Shown: positions 34,127 to 43,157, counted from the stretch's first letter. The stretch is DNA of 64,000 nucleotides from Novosphingobium sp. (GCF_027486195.1 NZ_JAIXPP010000074.1:25939-89938), one strand, 5' to 3'. Made by a program: numbers and translations. Notes: a model not told the origin generated them from the letters alone.

Positions 34127-36430
34127 ATGAGGCTCACCAGGCGCGGGCTGCTGATCGGCGCGGGCGGCGCAGGTGCGCTGCTCGTGGCCTTCGCGCTCTC
34201 GCCCCGCCGCTATGCCAGCGCCCTTGTGGCGGGGCCGGGCGAGCATGTGTTCGACAGCTTCATCCGCCTTGCCGCCGATGGCGCGGTGAGCGTGGCCGTG
34301 CCGGTCTGCGAGATGGGGCAAGGCATTTCCACCTTGATGGCGCAGATCGTCGCGGTCGAACTCGGCGCGGACTGGAAACGGGTGGGCGTGGAGCCTGCAC
34401 CGCCGAGCCCGGTCTACGGCGATGCGGTGCTGGCCGCGCGCTGGGGGCCGCTGTGGCAGCCACGCATGCTCCCCGCGCTGGCGGATTCGCCCGGCGACTG
34501 GCTGGCGCGCAACCACGCCGAGCGCGAGCCGCTGATGATCACCGCCGAGGGCACCGCGCTGGCAGCGTTCGAAGCGCCCTTGCGCGCGGCGGCAGCGGGG
34601 CTGCGCGCCATGCTGATGCAGGCGGCGGCGGCCAAGTGGTCCGCCCGGTGGGAGACGCTCGACACGGCGGGGCATTTCGTCGTGAACGGCAAGCAGCGGC
34701 CCAATGATCAGAAACTGGCCTTCGCCGCGCTGGTTGCGGATGCGGTGGCTTATGATCCGCCCGATCCGCCGGCCCTGCGCGCGGAGCCGCCGAAGGAGCG
34801 GCCCGGCCAGTTCCCCGATGGTGCCCGCCCGCGCTACCCCCGGCTCGACTTGCCCGCCAAGGCCGATGGCAGCTTCGTCTTTGCCGGAGACGTGCGCGTG
34901 CCGGGCATGGTTCACGCGGCGATCGTGCATGGACCGCAGGGCGACACGGTGCTTTCAAGCTTCGATCGCAAGGCGGCCGAGGGCATCCCCGGCGTCGTCG
35001 GCGTGGTCCAGTCGAAGCGCTGGGTCGCAGCAGCGGCGAAGACCTGGCACGCCGCGCACAAGGCAGTGCTGGCGATGGAGCCGCGCTTTCATGCCGCGGG
35101 GCGGATTGCCGATTCCCCTTCGCTCGATGCCCGCATCGATAGCGCCTTGCGCAAGGGAGCGGCGACCCGGCTCGAGGCGGAAGGCGATCCCGATGCCTTG
35201 CTTGCCAAGCCCAGCCTCACCGCACGTTATGATGTAGAGCCCGCGCCGCACGCCCCGCTAGAAACCGCCACCGCCACCGCGCGGCTGACCGGCGAGAAGC
35301 TCGAACTCTGGCTCGCGACGCAGGCGCCCGAACTGGTGCGGCGGCAGGCAGCGCGGGCTGCGGGCGTGCCGCGCCGCAATGTCGTGGTCTATGTGATGCA
35401 CGCCGGCGGCAGTTTCGATGCCCGGCTCGATGCGCGCATCGCGGTGGAGGCGGTGGAGATCGCCAAGGCACTGGGGCGCCCGGTCCAGCTCGTATGGTCA
35501 CGCTGGGAGGAATCGCTCGCCAGTTATCCGCGCACACCGGTCTCCGCGCTGCTGTCCGCTTCGATCGGGCCGGACAAACGGCAGTTGCTCGGCTGGCGCA
35601 CGCGCATGGCGTTGCCCGCCACCGCGATCGAGGCAGGCGCGCGGCTGCTGGACGGGGCGGATGCCTTAGGCGCGCAGGCCGCCGCCAGAGGCCGCGCCGA
35701 TCCGCTGGCCTGCGAAGGCGCGATGCCGCTCTATGCGATCCCGGAGCGCGCGGTGGATCACGTGCCGGTTTCGCTGCCGCTGCCGACCGCGCGCTATCGC
35801 GGCAATGCCCATGGCTACAGCGCGTTCTTCACCGAGAGCTTCATTGATGAATGCGCGCATTTCGGCGGGGCCGAGCCGCTGTCCTACCGCATCGGCATGC
35901 TCACCGGGCAGCCGCGCCTTGCCGCCTGCCTCGTCGGTGCCGCGCGGATGGCGATGTGGGGCGGCGGGGCGGATGCATCGGGGCAAGGGATTGCGTGCCA
36001 CCGCATGGACCTCGCCGCGCCCGAGGGCCTGCGCAGCGGGTTCATCGCCGTGGTCGCCACCGCACGGCAGGAAGAAGGCGCGATCCGGGTCGACCAGCTC
36101 AGTGCCTGGCTCGATATCGGGCGGATCTTCAACGTCGATATCGCGCGCCAACAGGTCGAGGGGGGGATGCTGTTTGCGCTGGCGCAGGCGATCGGCGGCA
36201 GCACGGCCTATACGGCGGGCCTGCCGACAGCGGGCCGACTTTCGCAATTGGGCCTGCCGCTGCTTGCCGATTGCCCGAAGGTTGATATTGCGTTTGCCGA
36301 GTCGGACGAGCAACCGTTCGACCCGGGCGAGCTTGCGACAACCGCAGTCGCACCGGCCATTGCCAACGCGCTGTTTTCTGCCACAGGACTGCGCTTTCGC
36401 CGCCTGCCCCTGCTTTCTGAAGGCCTTTGA
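34127..36430 (+). CDS. Tat-exported molybdopterin hydroxylase large subunit (IorB/CoxL family)
   Basis: A 767-residue protein with a Tat-like signal (RLTRRGLLIGAGGAGALLVA). The chain follows the isoquinoline 1-oxidoreductase beta-subunit plan, with two related molybdopterin-binding halves; VPVCEMGQGISTLMAQIVA near residue 60 is the first cofactor motif. The C-terminal FDPGELATTAVAPAIANALF keeps the catalytic Glu of the xanthine oxidase family. These enzymes hydroxylate N-heterocycles or oxidise aldehydes in the periplasm and need a small 2Fe-2S subunit. None is encoded nearby: neighbours are mrp and hemH. Start ATG 34127. Confidence 0.87.
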   Translation: MRLTRRGLLIGAGGAGALLVAFALSPRRYASALVAGPGEHVFDSFIRLAADGAVSVAVPVCEMGQGISTLMAQIVAVELGADWKRVGVEPAPPSPVYGDAVLAARWGPLWQPRMLPALADSPGDWLARNHAEREPLMITAEGTALAAFEAPLRAAAAGLRAMLMQAAAAKWSARWETLDTAGHFVVNGKQRPNDQKLAFAALVADAVAYDPPDPPALRAEPPKERPGQFPDGARPRYPRLDLPAKADGSFVFAGDVRVPGMVHAAIVHGPQGDTVLSSFDRKAAEGIPGVVGVVQSKRWVAAAAKTWHAAHKAVLAMEPRFHAAGRIADSPSLDARIDSALRKGAATRLEAEGDPDALLAKPSLTARYDVEPAPHAPLETATATARLTGEKLELWLATQAPELVRRQAARAAGVPRRNVVVYVMHAGGSFDARLDARIAVEAVEIAKALGRPVQLVWSRWEESLASYPRTPVSALLSASIGPDKRQLLGWRTRMALPATAIEAGARLLDGADALGAQAAARGRADPLACEGAMPLYAIPERAVDHVPVSLPLPTARYRGNAHGYSAFFTESFIDECAHFGGAEPLSYRIGMLTGQPRLAACLVGAARMAMWGGGADASGQGIACHRMDLAAPEGLRSGFIAVVATARQEEGAIRVDQLSAWLDIGRIFNVDIARQQVEGGMLFALAQAIGGSTAYTAGLPTAGRLSQLGLPLLADCPKVDIAFAESDEQPFDPGELATTAVAPAIANALFSATGLRFRRLPLLSEGL

Positions 36431-36438
36431 TCAGCCCA

Positions 36439-37452
36439 ATGGATAAACCTGCCGACCATCCCCGGGTTATCACCGGCAAGATCGGGGTGCTCCTGGTCAA
36501 CCTCGGCACGCCCGACGCGCCCGACGAAGGCGCGGTGCGGCGCTATCTCGCCGAGTTCCTTTCGGACCGCCGCGTGGTGGAAATCCCGCAGATATTCTGG
36601 CAGCCGATCCTGCGCGGCCTCGTCCTTCGCACGCGGCCGAGGAAGTCGGCCCATGCCTATAGCCAGGTCTGGACCGAGGACGGCTCGCCGCTTGCCTACC
36701 ACACCGCGGCGCAGGCACGCGCGCTGCAGGCGCGGCTCGGAGACGCGGCCATCGTGCGCTACGCCATGCGCTACCAAAAGCCCGCGATGGCAGTGGAACT
36801 CGACAAGCTGCTGGCCGATGGCTGCGAGCGCATTCTCGTCGCGCCGCTCTATCCGCAGTATTCGGGCGCGACGACGGCAAGTGCGCTCGATGCCGTGGCG
36901 AACTGGATCAAGGATCGCCGCCGCCTGCCCGCGCTGCGCACCCTGCCGCCCTATTTCGACGATCCGCTGGCGATCACGGCCCTGCACACGGACCTTTCCG
37001 CCCAGATCGCCGCGCTCGATTTCGAGCCTGAGCTGCTCGTCCTGAGCTTCCACGGCATGCCCGAGCGCACCTTGCGGCTCGGCGATCCCTATCATTGCCA
37101 CTGCCAGAAGACCGCGCGCCTCCTGAGTGAGACTTTTGCCAGCTCGCACCCCGACCTGATGGTCGCGACCAGCTTCCAGTCGCGCTTCGGCCGCGCCAAG
37201 TGGCTGGAACCTGCGACGGACGACGTGATCAAGGTGCAGGCCAGCAACGGCATTCGCCGCATGGCCGTCGCCGCGCCGGGCTTCTCGTCCGATTGCCTCG
37301 AGACAATCGAGGAACTCGGCATCCGCGGGCGCGAGGATTTCGAAGCGGCGGGCGGCACGCATTTCGCCGCGCTCACCTGCCTCAACACCACCGAGGCCGG
37401 CATGGACATGCTCGAGGCGCTGGTGCGCAGGGAACTTGCAGGCTGGATTTGA
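36439..37452 (+). CDS. hemH: Ferrochelatase
   Basis: A 337-residue ferrochelatase, which inserts Fe2+ into protoporphyrin IX at the inner membrane. IGVLLVNLGTPDAP is the N-terminal strand, LSFHGMP has the catalytic His, and SRFGRAKWLEPATDD and GFSSDCLETIEEL follow. Start ATG 36439; a TTG at 36427 would overlap the previous stop. It lies just before a P450 gene, but the P450 has its own regulated promoter, so the link through heme supply is only suggestive. Confidence 0.95.
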   Translation: MDKPADHPRVITGKIGVLLVNLGTPDAPDEGAVRRYLAEFLSDRRVVEIPQIFWQPILRGLVLRTRPRKSAHAYSQVWTEDGSPLAYHTAAQARALQARLGDAAIVRYAMRYQKPAMAVELDKLLADGCERILVAPLYPQYSGATTASALDAVANWIKDRRRLPALRTLPPYFDDPLAITALHTDLSAQIAALDFEPELLVLSFHGMPERTLRLGDPYHCHCQKTARLLSETFASSHPDLMVATSFQSRFGRAKWLEPATDDVIKVQASNGIRRMAVAAPGFSSDCLETIEELGIRGREDFEAAGGTHFAALTCLNTTEAGMDMLEALVRRELAGWI

Positions 37453-37463
37453 GCTTGCGGAAA

Positions 37464-37503
37464 TTGACTTTGCTTACAGGCGTGTCATTAACCGATCGGT
37501 TAA
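37464..37503 (+). promoter_or_regulatory. P450 promoter with perfect 16-bp palindromic operator
   Basis: TTGACT (37464-37469) is followed after 17 bp by a weak -10 ATTAAC (37487-37492). A perfect palindrome, TTAACCGATCGGTTAA (37488-37503), covers the -10 and start region. This is the size and placement of a TetR/AcrR-type repressor site. No TetR gene is in the window, so the repressor would act from elsewhere. Confidence 0.6.
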
Positions 37504-37524
37504 GGACGCAATCAGGAGCAAGGC

Positions 37525-38946
37525 ATGGCCAGTCTCGCAGCTAACCATCCGCAACCGATCCGTCCGCAGGACGTGCAGAGCGAGCGCGGCAATCCCCACT
37601 GGGTCCGGCTGAAGGACGAGCGCGAGCTCGATTCGATTCCGGGTGAGGATGGCTGGCCGGTGCTGGGCACCACGTTCCAGCTGCTGGCCGATCCGATCGG
37701 CTACGGCAACCGCATGCGCGCGAAGTACGGCGACGTCTACCGCACGCGCAGCTTCGGGCGGCGGCAGGTCACGCTGATCGGGCCAGAGGCCAACGAACTC
37801 GTGCTGTTCGACCGCGACAAGATCTTCTCGTCCGAACAGGGCTGGGGCCCGGTGCTCAACCTGCTGTTCCCGCGCGGGCTGATGCTGCTGGATTTCGCCG
37901 CGCACCGTGCTGATCGCCGCGCGCTCTCGATCGCCTTCAAGCCGGAGCCGATGCGCCATTACTGCGCCGCGCTCAACGCCGATATCGCGCGCGGGGTGGA
38001 GGCCTGGGGCGAAGGGGAGCGCAAGTTCTATCCCGCGATCAAGGCGCTGACGCTGGAAACGGCGGCGACCAGCTTCCTCGGCCTGCCGCTGGGGCCGGAA
38101 GCGGACATGCTCAACAAGGCTTTCGTCGACATGGTGCAGGCCTCGGTCGCGCCGGTGCGGCGGCCGCTGCCGTTCACGGCGATGGGCAAGGGCTATGCCG
38201 GGCGCAAGCTGATGGTGGAGTACTTCACCCGCCTCGTGCGCGAGCGGCGCGCAAAGCCCGGGCAGGACATGTTCAGCCAGTTTGCCATGGCGCGGCGTGA
38301 TGATGATCCGTCTGCCGACCTGCTGCCCGAGGACGTTGTGGTCGATCACATGATCTTCCTGATGATGGCAGCCCACGACACCATCACGAGCTCGTTCACC
38401 ACGCTGATCTGGCACCTCGCGAAGAATCCCGAGTGGCAGGAGAAGCTGCGCGCCGAGGCACGTGCGGCGGCGGGCGGGGACGGCGTGGCGCTTGCCTTCG
38501 ATTCGCTCGGCAAGATGGAGCTTGCCGAAATGGCGATGAAGGAAGCCCTGCGGATCATGCCGCCGGTCCCTTCGACCCCGCGCCGGGCGATGCGCGATTT
38601 CACCTTCGGAGGATATCGCATTCCCGCCGGTACCAATGTCGGTGTGAGTGCCGCTGCGGTCCACGCGGATCCGGCGCACTGGCCGGAGCCGGATCGGTTT
38701 GATCCGATGCGCTTCACGCCGGCCGCAGTCGCCGCGCGGCACAAGTATGCGTGGATCCCCTATGGCGGCGGCGCGCATATGTGCCTCGGCCTCCACTTCG
38801 CGACGATGCAGACCAAGCTTCTCGTCCACCACATCCTCACGCGGTACCGGGTGGAAGCGGAGCCGGGCTATGAGCCGACATGGCAGCCCTGGCCGATCCC
38901 GAAGCCCCGGGATGGCCTGCGCGTGAAGTTTGTGCGACTTGCCTGA
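37525..38946 (+). CDS. Cytochrome P450
   Basis: A 473-residue soluble P450. The I-helix is MMAAHDTITSSFTTLIWH, the ExxR motif is KEALRIMPP, and the heme loop PYGGGAHMCLGLHFA has axial Cys420. The DFAAHRADRRALSIAFKP region is like that of CYP120/CYP26-type and some sterol or terpenoid P450s; the substrate cannot be assigned. No ferredoxin or reductase gene is near, so redox partners must be elsewhere. ATG 37525 lies 21 bp after a perfect palindrome that covers the promoter, which suggests substrate-inducible expression. An rpsT promoter follows. Confidence 0.92.
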   Translation: MASLAANHPQPIRPQDVQSERGNPHWVRLKDERELDSIPGEDGWPVLGTTFQLLADPIGYGNRMRAKYGDVYRTRSFGRRQVTLIGPEANELVLFDRDKIFSSEQGWGPVLNLLFPRGLMLLDFAAHRADRRALSIAFKPEPMRHYCAALNADIARGVEAWGEGERKFYPAIKALTLETAATSFLGLPLGPEADMLNKAFVDMVQASVAPVRRPLPFTAMGKGYAGRKLMVEYFTRLVRERRAKPGQDMFSQFAMARRDDDPSADLLPEDVVVDHMIFLMMAAHDTITSSFTTLIWHLAKNPEWQEKLRAEARAAAGGDGVALAFDSLGKMELAEMAMKEALRIMPPVPSTPRRAMRDFTFGGYRIPAGTNVGVSAAAVHADPAHWPEPDRFDPMRFTPAAVAARHKYAWIPYGGGAHMCLGLHFATMQTKLLVHHILTRYRVEAEPGYEPTWQPWPIPKPRDGLRVKFVRLA

Positions 38947-38967
38947 CTGTCCGCACCGCGCAAACGG

Positions 38968-38996
38968 TTGACGATTCGCCATGCCGCAGTTATGGG
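38968..38996 (+). promoter_or_regulatory. Promoter of rpsT
   Basis: TTGACG (38968-38973) and TATGGG (38991-38996) are separated by exactly 17 bp. They lie about 100 bp before the rpsT start, in the gap after the P450 gene. Confidence 0.6.
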
Positions 38997-39094
38997 CCGC
39001 GCTTTCCCGGGAGGCTCGTCGCCTTGCCGGGGTGAACCGGATTGTTTGCGGCCCGTGCCAAGCGGGCTGCCAGAGCTCTTGAAACAGGACAGAC

Positions 39095-39355
39095 ATGGCC
39101 AATACGCCGCAAGCCCGTAAGCGCATTCGTCGCAACGCCAACCGTGCCGAGATCAACGGCAACCGTCTCTCGCGCATCCGCACCTTCGTGAAGAAGGTGG
39201 AGGCCGCGATCGCCGGTGGTGACAAGACTGCTGCGGCCGAAGCTCTTCACGCTGCCCAGCCGGAACTGGCACGCGGCGTGGCGCGCGGTGTGCTTCACAA
39301 GAACACCGTGGCACGCAAGATGTCGCGCCTGTCGAAGCGAGTCGCTTCGCTCTGA
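39095..39355 (+). CDS. rpsT: 30S ribosomal protein S20
   Basis: An 86-residue S20, starting [21 protein letters not shown] and ending [19 protein letters not shown], of normal length and strongly basic. It binds 16S rRNA early in 30S assembly. ATG 39095 has AGGA upstream. It has its own promoter and terminator and lies just before dnaA, an arrangement also seen in other alphaproteobacteria. Confidence 0.97.
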   Translation: MANTPQARKRIRRNANRAEINGNRLSRIRTFVKKVEAAIAGGDKTAAAEALHAAQPELARGVARGVLHKNTVARKMSRLSKRVASL

Positions 39356-39402
39356 TTCGCTTCGTGCGGGCCTGCACGGGCTAGCACTACGTACGAAAAC
39401 GG

Positions 39403-39440
39403 AACGCGGCTGGTGTCTGTGACACCGGCCGCGTTTTGTT
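39403..39440 (+). terminator. Rho-independent terminator after rpsT
   Basis: AACGCGGCTGGTGTC pairs with GACACCGGCCGCGTT around TGT, with one T-G pair, followed by TTTGTTT. It separates rpsT from the dnaA leader. Confidence 0.88.
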
Positions 39441-39914
39441 TCGCCCCTGTTACAGCGTATGCTGTCACGCTCCGCATTGGCCTTGTCACGCACAAGTCGC
39501 AGTTTTCTGCCGATTCGCAGGCGGTTCTAAACAAAATTCAATAAAATCAATTATTTGATTGATTTCCGCCATGTTTGCCAAGTCAAGATTCTTTATTTCA
39601 GTTTTTTTGCGACTCGGCGCTTGCGAATCTCTCCCCAAGGCCAATAGACAGTTCTTCCCGATGCGACGCGGACTCTGCCTCAGCAGGTTTGGTAGCCAAT
39701 TCGGGGTCACGACATTCGCAAGTTTCATGACCGGGAGCAGGGGTGCTTTCCCGGTACGGGGTAGGACTATGCCTGCGGCAGGGGGTGCTGAAGCAGGCGA
39801 TCTGGGTGAGGGTAGCGGCGCGTGAAAATGGATGAATTTGCAGGCGGCGGTGGACGGGGCACCGCAGCCCAAGCGGCAGACGCCGCACCAAGCAGAAAAG
39901 GACGGGACAACGCG
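39441..39914 (+). promoter_or_regulatory. Long gene-free dnaA upstream region with two dyads
   Basis: About 470 bp without a convincing gene, and lower in GC than the surroundings. It has an inverted repeat GT-T-ACAGC-GTAT-GCTGT-C-AC (39449-39468) and an AT-rich stretch with AATCAA-TTAT-TTGATT (39545-39560), followed by T tracts. It must hold the dnaA promoter and leader. I see no clear TTATCCACA-type DnaA box, so there is no evidence that this is the origin. The last ~90 bp are in frame with dnaA (from GTG 39822) but use codons unlike the gene body. Confidence 0.55.
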
Positions 39915-41318
39915 ATGATCGAGGACCAGGAAGCGCTCGATCTTGCGGCAGATTGGGCCGATATCAGCCAGGGCCTGAAGAAGGACCTCGGCCCGCAACT
40001 TCACAGCCAGTGGATCAAGCCGATTCAGGTCGGCACGTTCTGCAAGGAAACCGGGACGCTCGACCTGTTCCTGCCGACCGAGTTTTCCGCGAACTGGGTG
40101 GCCGACCGCTTTGCCGACCGGCTTTCGCTGGCATGGAAGATCGCGCGTTCGGAAGTGCGCCAAGTGCGCATCACCGTTCACCCGCGCCGCCGTGCGATGC
40201 CGGAACTGCGCATGGGCGGCATGCCCGCCAACGATACCGGGCCGATCACGCCGGTGCAGCGCCAGCCGGCGATGCCGCTCAGCGCCGATGCCGCCGTGAC
40301 GGGGCTGGATCCTTCGCTGACCTTCGCCGAATTCGTTTCGGGCTCGGCCAACGTCCTGGCGGTCAACGCAGCACAGCGTATGGCCGCGCTGGAAACGCCG
40401 CAGTTCTCGCCGCTCTACCTCAAGGGCGCGACGGGACAGGGCAAGACACACCTGCTCCACGCCATCGGCCACGCCTATGCCGCCGCCCGCCCGGGCGCGC
40501 GCATCTTCTACTGCTCGGCCGAGCGCTTCATGATCGAGTTCGTGCAGGCCATGCGCTCGAACGAGATGCTGGAATTCAAGGCCCGTCTGCGCGGGTTCGA
40601 CCTGCTGCTGGTCGACGACATCCAGTTCATCATCGGCAAGGCCTCCACGCAGGAGGAATTCCTCCACACGATCGACGCGCTGATGAGTGCAGGCAAGCGC
40701 CTCGTCGTCGCCGCCGATCGCGCGCCGCAGGCCTTGGACGGGGTCGAGCAACGCTTGCTCTCGCGCCTCTCGATGGGCCTCGTCGCGGATATCCAGCCGG
40801 CCGACATCGACCTGCGCCGCAAGATCCTCGAACACCGCCTCGCGCGCTTCACCAGCACGCAGGTGCCGGCAGACGTGATCGAGTTCCTCGCCCGCACGAT
40901 CAATCGCAACGTGCGCGAACTCGTCGGCGGGCTCAACAAGCTGATCGCCTATGCGCAGCTCACCGGCCAGCCGGTCTCGCTCCAGCTCGCCGAGGAACAG
41001 CTCACCGATATCCTCTCGGCCAACCGCCGCCGCATCACGATCGATGAGATCCAGCGGATGGTCTGCCAGTTCTACCGCGTCGACCGCACCGAAATGGCCA
41101 GCAAGCGCCGTGCCCGCGCAGTCGTGCGCCCGCGGCAGGTCGCGATGTACCTCGCCAAGGTGCTGACGCCGCGCTCGTATCCGGAAATCGGCCGCAAGTT
41201 CGGCGGGCGCGATCACTCGACCGTGATCCACGCGGTGCGCCTGATCGAGGAACTGCGCACACGCGACGCCGATATGGACGGCGATGTGCGGACCTTGCTG
41301 CGGCAATTGGAAGACTGA
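39915..41318 (+). CDS. dnaA: Chromosomal replication initiator protein DnaA
   Basis: A 467-residue DnaA from ATG 39915 (MIEDQEALDLAADWADISQG). Domain I has LGPQLHSQWIKPI. The AAA+ domain has Walker A GATGQGKTH (Lys177) and Walker B LLLVDDIQFI. Domain IV has KRRARAVVRPRQVAMYLAK and the DNA-binding signature GGRDHSTVIHAV. It binds DnaA boxes and opens oriC. A start at GTG 39822 or ATG 39828 would add about 30 residues; I prefer 39915 because the extra stretch has atypical codons and no domain. The gene ends at a strong hairpin facing the convergent aldo/keto reductase. Confidence 0.95.
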   Translation: MIEDQEALDLAADWADISQGLKKDLGPQLHSQWIKPIQVGTFCKETGTLDLFLPTEFSANWVADRFADRLSLAWKIARSEVRQVRITVHPRRRAMPELRMGGMPANDTGPITPVQRQPAMPLSADAAVTGLDPSLTFAEFVSGSANVLAVNAAQRMAALETPQFSPLYLKGATGQGKTHLLHAIGHAYAAARPGARIFYCSAERFMIEFVQAMRSNEMLEFKARLRGFDLLLVDDIQFIIGKASTQEEFLHTIDALMSAGKRLVVAADRAPQALDGVEQRLLSRLSMGLVADIQPADIDLRRKILEHRLARFTSTQVPADVIEFLARTINRNVRELVGGLNKLIAYAQLTGQPVSLQLAEEQLTDILSANRRRITIDEIQRMVCQFYRVDRTEMASKRRARAVVRPRQVAMYLAKVLTPRSYPEIGRKFGGRDHSTVIHAVRLIEELRTRDADMDGDVRTLLRQLED

Positions 41319-41329
41319 AGAACCAGGGA

Positions 41330-41357
41330 GACCGCGAGGGCCATCGCCCTCGCGGTC
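41330..41357. terminator. Perfect 12-bp hairpin between convergent dnaA and aldo/keto reductase genes
   Basis: GACCGCGAGGGC (41330-41341) pairs perfectly with GCCCTCGCGGTC (41346-41357) around a 4-nt loop. The T tracts on either side are weak. Placement between two convergent stops suggests a shared terminator. Confidence 0.7.
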
Positions 41358-41370
41358 CCAAGGGCTTTGT

Positions 41371-42372
41371 TCAAGCCGCCTCGAACTCTTCCGTATCGAT
41401 CGTCGCCTGCATCACCGGACCATAGCGGTGGCCTGCCACGGTCTGGTGATTGATCAGCGCATCGACCTCGGCAACCAGCGCCACCGAAGGCTCCCAGTCC
41501 CACCGCGCGATGTTCTCGGCGAGATGATCCTGCCGCGAGGTGCCCGGAATCGCCACGACATGCGGCCCCCGCGCCAGCATCCAGCCCAGCGCCAGCTGTG
41601 CCGCCGTTACGCCTTCGCGCGCTGCCAGCGCGGCGAAAGCTTCCGCAAGCGTGAGGTTGTGCGCCCAGTTCTCGCCCTGAAAGCGCGGCATGTTCGGCCG
41701 GATATCACCCTTGGGCATCGCAGCGGGATCAGGCCGCTCATCCACCAGCAGCCCGCGGCAGACAGGCGAGAACGCCACGAAGGTGATGCCCAGCTCGCGG
41801 CAGGTCTCCAGCACCGCGATTTCGGGATTGCGCGTCATCGGCGAGTATTCGGTCTGCAGCGCGGCAATCGGATGCTCGGCATGGGCGCGGCGCACCGTAT
41901 CGGCCGACATTTCCGAAAGGCCGATGCCGCCGATCTTGCCTTCGCGCACCAGATCGCCCAGCGCGCCGACCGATTCCTCGATCGGCACGGTGAAATCGCG
42001 GCGATGGAGGTAGTAGAGATCGATGTGATCGGTCTTGAGCAGACGTAGTGAAGTCTCGAGCGCACCCCGGATCGTCTCGGGCTTGCAATCGATCCGCCGC
42101 GCCTTGCCGTCGACGATGATCCCGGTCTTGCTGGCGAGGAAGAAGCGGTTGCGTTGGCCGGACAGGGCCTCGCCGATCAGCGTCTCGTTGTGGCCGTCGC
42201 CATAGATCCGCGCGGTATCGAGGTGATCGTAGCCCAGATCAAGCGCGCGGGCGAGGAGGCTCTTGCCGTCCTCGTCGCTCGGCGGAGTGCCATAGGCCCA
42301 GCTCAGCGACATGCAGCCAAGGCCGATGGGGTTGGTCTCGCGACCGGCAATCGTGCGGCGGGTACAGGTCAT
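41371..42372 (-). CDS. Aldo/keto reductase
   Basis: A 333-residue NADPH-dependent AKR. The fold is seen in IGLGCMSLSWAYG, then catalytic Asp and Tyr in LDTARIYGDGHNE, Lys in FLASKTGI, and His in HIDLYYLHRRD. The C-terminal cofactor loop is in VVAIPGTSRQDHLAEN. It resembles the general stress/Tas-like subfamily that reduces aldehydes and ketones. ATG 42372 has AAGGAG upstream; the reading from 42417 is not supported. Substrate unknown. Confidence 0.92.
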   Translation of the reverse strand: MTCTRRTIAGRETNPIGLGCMSLSWAYGTPPSDEDGKSLLARALDLGYDHLDTARIYGDGHNETLIGEALSGQRNRFFLASKTGIIVDGKARRIDCKPETIRGALETSLRLLKTDHIDLYYLHRRDFTVPIEESVGALGDLVREGKIGGIGLSEMSADTVRRAHAEHPIAALQTEYSPMTRNPEIAVLETCRELGITFVAFSPVCRGLLVDERPDPAAMPKGDIRPNMPRFQGENWAHNLTLAEAFAALAAREGVTAAQLALGWMLARGPHVVAIPGTSRQDHLAENIARWDWEPSVALVAEVDALINHQTVAGHRYGPVMQATIDTEEFEAA

Positions 42373-42464
42373 GGCAGCGCTCCTTTTCGCAAGGAGCGAT
42401 GCCAGCCGGGCCGACACGACGTCAACCCGGCTGGGATAGGCTATTTCACCAGTTACTGCCCCAG

Positions 42465-43157
42465 TTACTGACCTTGCCGCGCGCGGGCGACATCATCCTG
42501 CGTCACCGGCACGATCTTGATTTCCACGCGGCGGTTGGCCGAACGGCCTTCCTCGGTGGCGTTCGAGGCAATCGGCTGGCTCTCGCCAAGGCCCTGGCTG
42601 CGGATGCGCGGCGCCGAAACCCCGCGCGAGGCGAGATAGTCCGCCACCGCTCTGGCGCGGTTTTCCGAAAGGCGCTGGTTGTAGGCATCCGAACCGGTCG
42701 AATCGGTGTGACCGGTCACGTCGATCAGCGAATCCGGATACTGCACCAGGCTCTGCGCCACCTTGTCGAGCGTGTCGCGGAAGCCGGGCTTGATCACCGT
42801 GCTGTCGGTATCGAACGTCACGCCGTTGGGCAGGTTGACGAGGATCGCCTTGCCACCATCGACCGGGCTGACGTCCACGCCGGTGCCGGCGGTCTGCTCG
42901 CGCAGCTGCTTGATCTGCTTGTCATAGGTGTAGCCCACCGCCGCGCCCGCCACGCCGCCGATGCCCGCGCCGATGATGCGGCCGGTGCCGCCGCCAATGA
43001 GGCCGCCCAGCAGCAGACCCGCCAGCGCGCCGCCGCCCGCACCAATCGCAGTGCGAGAAACCTTCTGCTGGCCGGTGTTGGGATCGGTCACGCAGGCCGA
43101 GAGGCTGACGAGCGAAACAGCGCAAAGGCTGGATACAAGAACGCGCCGGATTTTCAT
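42465..43157 (-). CDS. OmpA-family lipoprotein with glycine zipper
   Basis: A 230-residue protein. The lipoprotein signal ends in LSLSAC (modified Cys). A glycine-zipper region (GAGGGALAGLLLGGLIGGG) follows, and then an OmpA-like peptidoglycan-binding domain with VTFDTDSTVIKPGF, DVTGHTDSTGSDAYNQRLS and RAVADYL. This is the YiaD-like outer-membrane-to-cell-wall linker. ATG 43157 follows GGAAG; the longer frame to 43295 has no signal peptide. It is divergent from the CNNM gene with about 160 bp between them. Confidence 0.92.
   Translation of the reverse strand: MKIRRVLVSSLCAVSLVSLSACVTDPNTGQQKVSRTAIGAGGGALAGLLLGGLIGGGTGRIIGAGIGGVAGAAVGYTYDKQIKQLREQTAGTGVDVSPVDGGKAILVNLPNGVTFDTDSTVIKPGFRDTLDKVAQSLVQYPDSLIDVTGHTDSTGSDAYNQRLSENRARAVADYLASRGVSAPRIRSQGLGESQPIASNATEEGRSANRRVEIKIVPVTQDDVARARQGQ

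Noticed and set aside
39441..39914. Chromosomal origin next to dnaA
   Set aside because: No cluster of TTATCCACA-type boxes was seen; in alphaproteobacteria oriC is often not beside dnaA.
39822..39914. N-terminal extension of DnaA from GTG 39822
   Set aside because: Codon use (AGA, GGA, AAA, TTT) is unlike the gene body and domain I starts after ATG 39915. Not fully excluded.
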